Of a stretch of 7,042 nucleotides of DNA, positions 1-5,389 are shown in pieces (the first letter of the stretch is position 1; every line of letters starts with the position of its first letter). This DNA comes from Planctomycetota bacterium (lineage in GTDB: Bacteria > Planctomycetota > UBA1135 > GCA-002686595), in the NCBI GenBank assembly GCA_027623615.1, contig JAQBVH010000164.1:1-7042 (forward strand), written 5' to 3'. The position numbers and the translations under genes are program-made. Under the pieces are notes generated by a model. The model was given only the letters and a program-made list of their open reading frames with translations, did no database searches and was not told the origin of the DNA.

Positions 1-1203
1 TGCCGTGCGCTCGCCGGCGACCGCGACCACCTCGACGGCAACGACCTGCGCGGTCAGGCTGGGCCGCCCCTCGGGTCCGGGCTCGCCGGCCAGGGCGCGC
101 ACGATCTCGGGTCCACGCGGCGTCTGCCGGATCGCGTCGCTGTGCACGATCGTAGCGCCGGGGAGCTCGCGGAGGTCGACCTCGAGGCGCACGAACATGC
201 CGGGTTGCAGCACGGCAGCTTGCTCGAGGCGATCGTCGAGCCGGACGAGCCCAACGAAGTTGCGGCTGCGCTCGTCCGCGGCGGGGATCGTCGCATCGAG
301 CCGCGCTTGCATCGACCAACCGGGCAGGTCGTCAGCGCTCAGGCGCGCGGGAGCCAGCGGATCGAGCTGGGTCAGGAAGCGACCGGGGATCTCGACCACG
401 ATCTCGAGCTGGGTCGGATCGAGCACCTCGAGCACGGGCGTGCCCGAGCTCAGGTAGTCCCCCACCGTCGCCAGGCGCGTCAGCACGATGCCGTTCGTGC
501 GCGCGACCAGACACGTCTTGTCCTTGGCCGCGTTGGCAACGTCGAGCTTGGCCTGGGCCTGGTCGACCCTGGCTTGCGCGATCGCGAGGTCCTCGGAGCG
601 CGCACCCGCCCGCGCCTCGGCGAGCAGCGCCGCCTTGGCCTTGGCCCGCGCGTTGGCGGCGTCGAGCTGGGCCTGCAGGCGGATGAGGTCCGCCTCGCTG
701 CGCACCTTGGTGTCGACGAGCGGCTTGTAGCGGTTCACGTCGTCCAGCGCCAACGCCGCCAGGGCGTCGAGCTCGGCGACCTCGGCCTCCAGGCGGTCGA
801 TCTCCTCGGAGCGGGTCCCCGCCTCGAGCCTCGCGAGCTCCTTCTGGGCGAGGGTCAAGGCGGCCGTGGCCTCCGAGACCGCGAGCACCTCGCTCGTGTC
901 GTCGAGCCGAGCGAGGACGTCGTCGATCTCGAAGGCCTCGACCTCCTTGTGGGGCAGCGCGATCAGCTGACCCGCGATCTCGAAGCCGTAGTGCGCGCGG
1001 GCGGGGCTGCGCACCGTTCCGGTGAGCTGGGTGGTCGGCCTGAGCGTGTCGACCTCGACCGTGACCAGGGTGACCGGCAGCACGAACGGGGGTCGCCCGG
1101 CCTCGGCCTCCTTGGGAGGGTCGGGGCGGCTCAGGAACCAGATCGCGAAGCCGACCGCGGCCAGGCCGATCAACGTGGAGAGGAGCCCGGAGAGGCGATT
1201 CAT
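1..1203 (-). CDS. Efflux pump periplasmic adaptor subunit (HlyD/MFP family), 3' end outside window
   Basis: Membrane fusion protein that would link an inner-membrane transporter (RND or ABC type) to an outer-membrane channel. 401 codons are visible and no stop is reached at the left edge. The ATG at 1203-1201 is followed by a short N-terminal hydrophobic anchor (residues 5-24, ending IWFLSRP) with no lipobox cysteine, so it is probably an inner-membrane anchor. Residues about 57-102 form the first lipoyl half (GFEIAGQLIALP, ending VLARLDD). Residues about 104-228 are an Ala/Glu/Lys/Leu-rich alpha-helical hairpin. The second lipoyl half follows (residues 230-262: TCLVARTNGIVL, then GDYLSSGTPVLEVL), then a beta-barrel domain (QLEIVVEIPGRF; LQPGMFVRLEVDL). 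This is the standard domain order. The hairpin has a repeated motif, AGTRSEEI (128-135) and AGARSEDL (199-206), at mirrored places. The start has no clear Shine-Dalgarno sequence, but no better start lies upstream. A transporter gene is expected beyond the left edge. Family assignment is firm; the transporter type and substrate are unknown. Confidence 0.9.
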   Translation of the reverse strand, partial: MNRLSGLLSTLIGLAAVGFAIWFLSRPDPPKEAEAGRPPFVLPVTLVTVEVDTLRPTTQLTGTVRSPARAHYGFEIAGQLIALPHKEVEAFEIDDVLARLDDTSEVLAVSEATAALTLAQKELARLEAGTRSEEIDRLEAEVAELDALAALALDDVNRYKPLVDTKVRSEADLIRLQAQLDAANARAKAKAALLAEARAGARSEDLAIAQARVDQAQAKLDVANAAKDKTCLVARTNGIVLTRLATVGDYLSSGTPVLEVLDPTQLEIVVEIPGRFLTQLDPLAPARLSADDLPGWSMQARLDATIPAADERSRNFVGLVRLDDRLEQAAVLQPGMFVRLEVDLRELPGATIVHSDAIRQTPRGPEIVRALAGEPGPEGRPSLTAQVVAVEVVAVAGERTA

Positions 1204-1263
1204 GGGATGGCTGAGTTCGAGGTCGCGCGCCGACCGTGGAAGCGCGAATCGTAGCGAGCTGTC

Positions 1264-1279
1264 CCGGGCCCCGGCCCGG
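1264..1279. repeat. Perfect 7-base GC inverted repeat
   Basis: CCGGGCC at 1264-1270 is mirrored by GGCCCGG at 1273-1279 with only two bases between. It sits in the divergent spacer 61 bases upstream of the adaptor start. It could be a dyad operator or simply low-complexity GC sequence; in DNA this GC-rich such dyads arise often by chance. Confidence 0.3.
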
Positions 1280-1366
1280 AGGGCACCAGGAATCGGACCG
1301 CTCGAACCGGGGGCGTACCAGCACGACGGTTGGTGGACGGTCAGCTCGACCGCGGCGCGCGAGAAA

Positions 1367-1381
1367 GGTGCTGCTGGCACC
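1367..1381. repeat. Small hairpin GGTGC-TGCTG-GCACC
   Basis: A 5-bp perfect stem with a 5-base loop in the spacer, about 60 bases before the kinase-like start. No T-run follows, so it is not a canonical terminator. It could be a regulator half-site pair or chance. Confidence 0.25.
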
Positions 1382-1414
1382 AACCTGGGGCATCGCAATC
1401 GGGGACCCGTTTCG

Positions 1415-1420
1415 TAGGCT
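1415..1420 (+). promoter_or_regulatory. Possible -10 hexamer TAGGCT
   Basis: TAGGCT matches the TAnnnT core of a sigma-70-type -10 element, ends 20 bases before the ATG at 1441, and faces the kinase-like gene. No good -35 match is seen at 16-18 bases upstream. If used, the leader would be only about a dozen bases. Weak on its own; it gains a little from similar hexamers before the other genes here. Confidence 0.25.
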
Positions 1421-1440
1421 CGGCCGCTCGGCGCGCGCGC

Positions 1441-3015
1441 ATGTCAGGTCCTCCCATCCTCGAAACCACCATCGCTCCCGACCCGCTCCTCGGCGCCGGG
1501 CGCGCGGCGATCGTGTTCCGCTCGACCGACGCCGAGGGGCGGGTCACGGCGCGCAAGGTGTTCACCTCCGGAGCGCTGACGAGGTTGGTGCAGTACCTGT
1601 TCCTCGGGGCACCCAATCCATACGCCTGGTGCGAGCACGCGGTCCAGGCGGCGATCCTGCGGCGCAGGATCCTCGCCCCGCTGGTCGCCCACTGGAGCGG
1701 CGGCGGCATGCGCGTGGCGGCCGGTTGGAGCGTCGACTGGAACGAGGAGCATCGCGCCTGGCAGCTGCACACCGAGTTCGTCGAGGGGCGTCCGCCCGCC
1801 CTGCACCATCCCGATCGCCAGGTTGACGAGGTCGACGACCTGCGCGCCGAGATGAGGCGCCTGGTCGTGCACCTGCGCGCGGCGGGCTTCGACGGGCAGG
1901 TCTGGCAGGCGGGGCTCGGCAACCCCGTCGCCCTGGCAAACTTCCTGCTCGAGGAGCGGCCCGACGGGACACGCGGCTGGGCCTGGATCGATCTCGAGTC
2001 GGGGGTGCCGGCCCTCTTCCCCGCGCACGTACCGTCCCTCTGGCGCTTCTACCTGCCGCGGGCATGGCGCTACCGGCGGCCGCTCTTCGACGACGTGGAC
2101 GTCGAGCGGTTGACCGCGTGGCTGGCGGTGTCGCGCGCGCCGCTGTACGACGCGCTCGGGAGCGCGACCCTCGAGGGCATCGAGCGGGACGTGGCGGCCC
2201 TCGAGTATCACCAGAGCGCGTGGCGCCGCATGCGCCGCCTCGAGCGCAGCGTGCGTTCGCAGCTCGCCAAGGGGAAGATCACGAACGAGCGCGCGGACGT
2301 GTACCGGCGCTCGCCCGTGCGCTGGTACGCCCACGAGGCGTGGCGCGCGACGCGCGGGATCACGCGACGGGTCGCGCACAAGTTCGTGCGGATCGGTCGC
2401 ATGCTGCGCGACGCGCCCTGGCGCAAGTTGGCCCACGGGTTCGTGCAGTTCCTGACCTCGCACGCCTACCGCACGGCCCTGGCGGAGCGCTTCGTCGATT
2501 CGCGCCTGCGGCTCTGGACACAACGGGGTCAGCTCAACCAAAGCGAGGCCGATCACCTGCGCAGCAAGCTCGGGCACGAGGAGTCCTCGACCTACCTGTC
2601 CGACTTCGGGGTGCACCTCTCCATCAAGCCGTTCGTGAAGAGCATCGAGTACCTGCTCTGCCCCGCGCTGTTTGCGGCGGGCGTGATCGACGCGTGGACG
2701 TTGAGCTTGATCTGGATCTCCGGCGGATCGGTCGGGCGCACGCTGTACACGGGCGGGCGCATGATCCAGAACCTGATGCTCGGTCGTGAGTTGCCGTGGA
2801 CCGCGCTGTGGGTCGGGTTGTTCCCCGTCATCGGCACCCTGGCCTTCCCGCTGCAGATCGTGCGTTCCAGCCGTGGCGACGAGGACACCATCGCGCGCTT
2901 CCTGCTCTACGACGGTTTCAGCGTGATGGGTCGCCGCATCCCGATCTGGGGCGGGCCGAACACCCTGACCGAGCACTGGGCCAACCATCTGCCGGACCGC
3001 CTGCGAAGGTCCTGA
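1441..3015 (+). CDS. Divergent kinase-fold-like protein with C-terminal membrane segments
   Basis: A 524-residue protein I cannot assign to a named family. The N-terminal 190 residues follow the order of a protein/LPS-kinase fold: a glycine-rich loop GAGRAAIVF (18-26), a lysine in ARKVF (K39), a helix with a Glu (E65, CEHAVQAAIL), a hinge-like TEFVEGRPP (111-119), NFLL (N167-L170) resembling the catalytic-loop NILL, and IDLES (D184) resembling the metal-binding DFG position. The usual HxD/HRD catalytic Asp is not seen five residues before N167, so it may be a pseudokinase or an atypical kinase. Residues about 255-385 are basic and helical. Residues 402-428 and 450-473 are hydrophobic enough to be two membrane segments, and a conserved-looking soluble tail follows. 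ATG 1441 is chosen because the upstream extension is low-complexity; no Shine-Dalgarno is visible. It is divergent from the efflux adaptor and ends 57 bases before the secreted peptidase. That it is a real gene is well supported; the kinase relationship is inferred from motif order only. Confidence 0.65.
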   Translation: MSGPPILETTIAPDPLLGAGRAAIVFRSTDAEGRVTARKVFTSGALTRLVQYLFLGAPNPYAWCEHAVQAAILRRRILAPLVAHWSGGGMRVAAGWSVDWNEEHRAWQLHTEFVEGRPPALHHPDRQVDEVDDLRAEMRRLVVHLRAAGFDGQVWQAGLGNPVALANFLLEERPDGTRGWAWIDLESGVPALFPAHVPSLWRFYLPRAWRYRRPLFDDVDVERLTAWLAVSRAPLYDALGSATLEGIERDVAALEYHQSAWRRMRRLERSVRSQLAKGKITNERADVYRRSPVRWYAHEAWRATRGITRRVAHKFVRIGRMLRDAPWRKLAHGFVQFLTSHAYRTALAERFVDSRLRLWTQRGQLNQSEADHLRSKLGHEESSTYLSDFGVHLSIKPFVKSIEYLLCPALFAAGVIDAWTLSLIWISGGSVGRTLYTGGRMIQNLMLGRELPWTALWVGLFPVIGTLAFPLQIVRSSRGDEDTIARFLLYDGFSVMGRRIPIWGGPNTLTEHWANHLPDRLRRS

Positions 3016-3059
3016 GTGCCCCCTTCGCGACGCATCACGGTGCGCAGCAGATGACAGGT

Positions 3060-3065
3060 TAGGGT
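3060..3065 (+). promoter_or_regulatory. Possible -10 hexamer TAGGGT just before the peptidase start
   Basis: TAGGGT ends seven bases before the ATG at 3073. As a -10 element it would place transcription initiation at or very near the ATG, giving a leaderless mRNA. The same bases are purine/G-rich (AGGGTGGG, 3061-3068) and could instead act as a weak ribosome-binding site. The two readings exclude each other and the sequence does not decide between them. GGGT (3062-3065) can also pair with ACCC (3069-3072), directly against the start codon. Confidence 0.25.
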
Positions 3066-3072
3066 GGGACCC

Positions 3073-4758
3073 ATGATCCGGTCTGCCCTCCTCTCCCTCC
3101 TCGCCCTGCCCGCGTTCGCGCAGCAGAGTGTTCCCTTCCCGGCCGTCGTGACCTCCTCTCCGCAGGACGGCGTGCTCATCCTCGAGCAAGACCACGCGCT
3201 GCTCGACGCTCTGCACGCGATCCAGAGCAAGGTCATCCTCCAGGGGGTGCCCTTGCCCCATGGGCATGTCGTCGACCTCGAGCTCGCACGCATTGACTTC
3301 GACCTGAGCCGCGTGGGCGTCCACGCCGACGGCAGACGGCGCGCGCACGAGTTCGGGAACCTGAGCCTGTGGAAGGGGGGGCTTCCCGGCGTGGACGGTT
3401 CGCACGCCTTCCTGGCGCTCTCGTCGCGGGGCTCCTACGGCTGGGTCCACGACGGCGTCGACGTGACCCATGTCTCGGCCCTGCCCTCGGACGAGCACGG
3501 CTGGGCCCAGGCGCAGATGCGCGTGTACACCAACGCGGCCTTGATGGCCGCCGGTCGCGACCAGGGGCCCAGGTGCCTGCTCGACCAGATGACCAATGGG
3601 CCGACCCATCCGCTGAACTGGAGCGGTGGCAACACGTCGAACCAGAGTGGCGGTCAACCGCTCGAGTGCAAGATGGCGGTCGAGACCGACTACCAGCTCT
3701 ACCAGCTCTGGAACAACCTCGACGCGGAGGTCAACTACGTGATGGCCCTCTGCGGTGCACTCTCGGATCGCTTCTTCGAGCAGCTCCAGGTGCGCATCAC
3801 CTTCCCGTACGTGCAGTTCTACACGAGCTCGGCCGACCCCTGGTCGACCCAGGACAGCGGCGGCAGCTCGGGCGATCTGTTGGGTGAGTTCCAGGCAGCG
3901 TGGGCGGGCAACCAGCCGGCTGGCGCGCACCTGTGCCACTTCCTCTCCGGCGCAGGACTCGGCGGCGGTGTCGCCTGGGTCGACGTCCTATGCAACACGA
4001 CCTACGGCTTCGCGGTCAGCGGCAACATCAACGGTGGCGTGACCTTCCCGGTCTCGCAGGGCGGCAACACCTGGGACTTCTTCGTGTTCGCCCACGAGAG
4101 CGGCCACAACTTCGGGTCGCCCCACACCCACGACTACTGCCCACCCCTCGACGAGTGCGCGGACAACTGCAACGGCGTCATCAACTGCACCACCACCGGC
4201 ACCAACATGAGCTACTGCCATGGATGCACGGGCGGGATGAACAACATCACGACGTACTTCCACCCCACGGCGGTGGCGTTGATGCGCGCGCGGTCCGAGG
4301 CCGCGTGCTTGCCCGACCTGGGCTCGGGGACGCCGGTAGTGATCTTCAGCGACGACTTCGAGAGCGGGGACCTGGCCACGGGCGGGTGGATCACCTCCAA
4401 CCAGCCCTCCCAGGCGCTGGCGAGCGCAGCGAAGAACGGCACCTACGGCTGCCGCATCCGGCGCAAGCGCTGGGTCGAGCGCACGCTCGACACCTCTGGC
4501 TTCACCAACGTGTCGATCGAACTGTGGCGCAAGACGAAGAACTACGACGCCGGTGAGCGCCTGCGGATACGCGTCCACGACGGCAGTCAGTGGCACACCC
4601 TCGAGGACGCCACCGCCCCGGGTTGGGGCCAGCTCCAGTTCGAGCTCGGAGCCTGGGCCAACAACAACCCGAGCCTGCGCCTGCGCATTCGTTCCGGCGG
4701 GAACGAGGGCAAGGAGCGCGGCGACATCGACGATGTCGTCGTGCGCGGCGAACAGTAG
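3073..4758 (+). CDS. Secreted zinc metallopeptidase, reprolysin (M12B)-like, with C-terminal beta-sandwich domain
   Basis: A 561-residue exported endopeptidase of the metzincin clan. The signal peptide is MIRSALLSLLALPAFA, with signal peptidase I cleavage expected after AFA (residue 16). Residues about 17-195 are probably a pro-region, which includes GSYGWVHDG. The catalytic domain (about 196-415) carries HESGHNFGSPH (H341, E342, H345, H351: zinc ligands and catalytic Glu), then THD (D354), and a Met-turn at NMSY (M379). Between and around these lies a Cys-rich loop (C356, C362, C366, C372, C382, C385, C412), fitting a disulfide-bonded extracellular enzyme. Residues about 423-559 form a second module starting SDDFESGDLATGGW and ending GDIDDVVVRGE, resembling jelly-roll/MAM-like C-terminal domains of bacterial secreted peptidases. 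The GTG at 3064 would add only three residues; ATG 3073 starts exactly at the signal peptide. No sorting tail (PEP-CTERM or T9SS type) is visible. Substrate unknown; a nutritional or cell-surface protease is most likely. Confidence 0.93.
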   Translation: MIRSALLSLLALPAFAQQSVPFPAVVTSSPQDGVLILEQDHALLDALHAIQSKVILQGVPLPHGHVVDLELARIDFDLSRVGVHADGRRRAHEFGNLSLWKGGLPGVDGSHAFLALSSRGSYGWVHDGVDVTHVSALPSDEHGWAQAQMRVYTNAALMAAGRDQGPRCLLDQMTNGPTHPLNWSGGNTSNQSGGQPLECKMAVETDYQLYQLWNNLDAEVNYVMALCGALSDRFFEQLQVRITFPYVQFYTSSADPWSTQDSGGSSGDLLGEFQAAWAGNQPAGAHLCHFLSGAGLGGGVAWVDVLCNTTYGFAVSGNINGGVTFPVSQGGNTWDFFVFAHESGHNFGSPHTHDYCPPLDECADNCNGVINCTTTGTNMSYCHGCTGGMNNITTYFHPTAVALMRARSEAACLPDLGSGTPVVIFSDDFESGDLATGGWITSNQPSQALASAAKNGTYGCRIRRKRWVERTLDTSGFTNVSIELWRKTKNYDAGERLRIRVHDGSQWHTLEDATAPGWGQLQFELGAWANNNPSLRLRIRSGGNEGKERGDIDDVVVRGEQ

Positions 4759-4793
4759 CCGCTCGAAGGCCTTTCGGTGGGGCGCGCGGGGGC

Positions 4794-4799
4794 TACCCT
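4794..4799 (+). promoter_or_regulatory. Possible -10 hexamer TACCCT inside a short inverted repeat
   Basis: TACCCT ends nine bases before the ATG at 4809, a spacing that would give a leaderless or nearly leaderless transcript. No Shine-Dalgarno-like sequence precedes this ATG, which is consistent with that. The hexamer sits in the 10-base loop of an inverted repeat, GGGGC (4789-4793) with GCCCC (4804-4808), whose right arm touches the start codon. No convincing -35 is seen. Confidence 0.3.
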
Positions 4800-4808
4800 G
4801 TGCGCCCC

Positions 4809-5243
4809 ATGAACCGCGACAACGACCGCATCACCTTCCGGGAGGACCTCGACGGTCTCGACGACGACGAGACCATCGTCGAGGATCCGGAGATCCGTCG
4901 CGCGAAGACGGTCCTGTTCTTGATCGTGTTCGGCGCGATCTCCGCGTTCATCGTGGTCCTGCTCGTCTTCTTCCAACCCGAGGGCGTGGTCATGACCGAG
5001 TCGTGGCCCAACGGGTATCCGAGGACGCGCACGACCTACGTGTCGGCCCCGACCGCGGAGGGGCGCATTCCCCACGGAGCGCACAGGGCCTGGCACGAGA
5101 ACGGGGAGCTCTCCGAGGAGGGCGTGTTCGAACAGGGGCAACGTGAGGGCACGTGGCGCTTCTGGGACGAGGACGGCGCGCTCGACGCGGCGCGGTCGGG
5201 GGAATACGCAGCCGACGAGCGACTCCGCGGGATCGGGGACTGA
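4809..5243 (+). CDS. Small single-pass membrane protein with MORN-like (YwqK-type) repeats
   Basis: A 144-residue protein. Residues 1-30 are very acidic and contain an Asp run (EDLDGLDDDETIVEDPE). The basic IRRAK (29-33) comes just before one membrane helix (34-55: TVLFLIVFGAISAFIVVLLVFF). By the positive-inside rule, the acidic tail is cytoplasmic and the C-terminal part faces the periplasm or outside. Residues about 63-125 look like MORN_2/YwqK-type repeats: a WPNGYPRTRTTY unit, GRIPHGAHRAWHENGELSEE, then GVFEQGQREGTWRFWDEDG, showing the G-x-W-x-x-W and W-x-x-x-G spacing. Such repeats occur in proteins labelled YwqK-family antitoxins, but nothing toxin-like is adjacent, so no antitoxin role is claimed. 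The ATG has no Shine-Dalgarno; longer upstream reading overlaps the preceding peptidase in another frame and is not supported. The gene starts 50 bases after the M12B-like peptidase. Function unknown; the repeat assignment is by eye. Confidence 0.8.
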   Translation: MNRDNDRITFREDLDGLDDDETIVEDPEIRRAKTVLFLIVFGAISAFIVVLLVFFQPEGVVMTESWPNGYPRTRTTYVSAPTAEGRIPHGAHRAWHENGELSEEGVFEQGQREGTWRFWDEDGALDAARSGEYAADERLRGIGD

Positions 5244-5389
5244 CGCACCCCGACCACGAGCTGGCAGGCCGTTCGCGCTGGCCCTAATCGAGACAACAAC
5301 GGCCACCACGGGTATTCCCGCGTAGGATCGAGGTGGGTTCTCTCCTCCCCACCCCGCCCCGGGCCCTCTCCGCTCAGGGCGACCTGTCC
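5244..5389. other. Intergenic spacer and probable leader of the M36-like gene
   Basis: A 146-base spacer. Its first part is less GC-rich around 5285-5330, where TAGGAT (5323-5328) could be a -10 element 61 bases before the ATG, without a good -35. The rest is a pyrimidine-rich stretch (about 5338-5370) with a small hairpin. AGGGCGA at 5376-5382 could serve as a ribosome-binding site for the ATG at 5390. No RNA gene or terminator with a T-run is visible. Confidence 0.45.
5332..5353. repeat. Hairpin GGTGGG / CCCACC in the leader
   Basis: GGTGGG (5332-5337) can pair with CCCACC (5348-5353) across a 10-base pyrimidine loop. It follows the possible -10 TAGGAT within a few bases, so it would lie at the 5' end of the mRNA, where it could stabilise the transcript. 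It lacks the T-run of an intrinsic terminator for the MORN-like gene. Significance is uncertain. Confidence 0.3.

Larger units (their letters stand above)
1204..1440. other. Divergent intergenic spacer
   Basis: This 237-base spacer lies between the minus-strand adaptor and the plus-strand kinase-like gene, so it should hold promoters for both. An open frame enters it from the kinase-like gene (from 1330), but that extension is low-complexity Arg/Ala/Ser-rich peptide with no recognisable domain and is not taken as coding. The spacer contains a perfect GC inverted repeat, a small hairpin and TAnnnT hexamers facing each gene (TACGAT on the minus strand at 1253-1248; TAGGCT on the plus strand at 1415-1420). 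No tRNA, small ORF with good support, or riboswitch fold is visible. Confidence 0.6.

Noticed and set aside
142..1254. Plus-strand open frame (370 codons) opposite the adaptor gene
   Set aside because: It is the mirror of the HlyD-type coding frame; its product is low-complexity and rich in Arg, Leu, Glu and Gly, whereas the minus strand gives the full adaptor domain order.
332..1393. Minus-strand open frame in another register overlapping the adaptor
   Set aside because: It starts in the intergenic spacer and gives Arg/Pro/Gly-rich peptide; the true adaptor frame starts at 1203 and runs off the left edge.
1330..1440. N-terminal extension of the kinase-like protein
   Set aside because: The added 37 residues have no domain, and the ATG at 1441 lies just before the first recognisable fold element. 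The extension would also remove the possible promoter.
1444..3939. Long minus-strand open frame (831 codons) opposite the kinase-like and M12B-like genes
   Set aside because: It spans two well-supported plus-strand genes and their spacer. Its product is an Arg/Val/His/Gln-rich sequence with no domain, as expected from the antisense frame of high-GC coding DNA.
4759..4780. Terminator after the M12B-like gene (CGAA/TTCG stem near 4764-4776)
   Set aside because: The stem is only four base pairs plus a wobble, and no T-run follows; it is too weak to call.
4809..5243. Toxin-antitoxin pair based on the YwqK-like repeats
   Set aside because: The antitoxin name attached to this repeat family is only a database label, and neither neighbour resembles a toxin.
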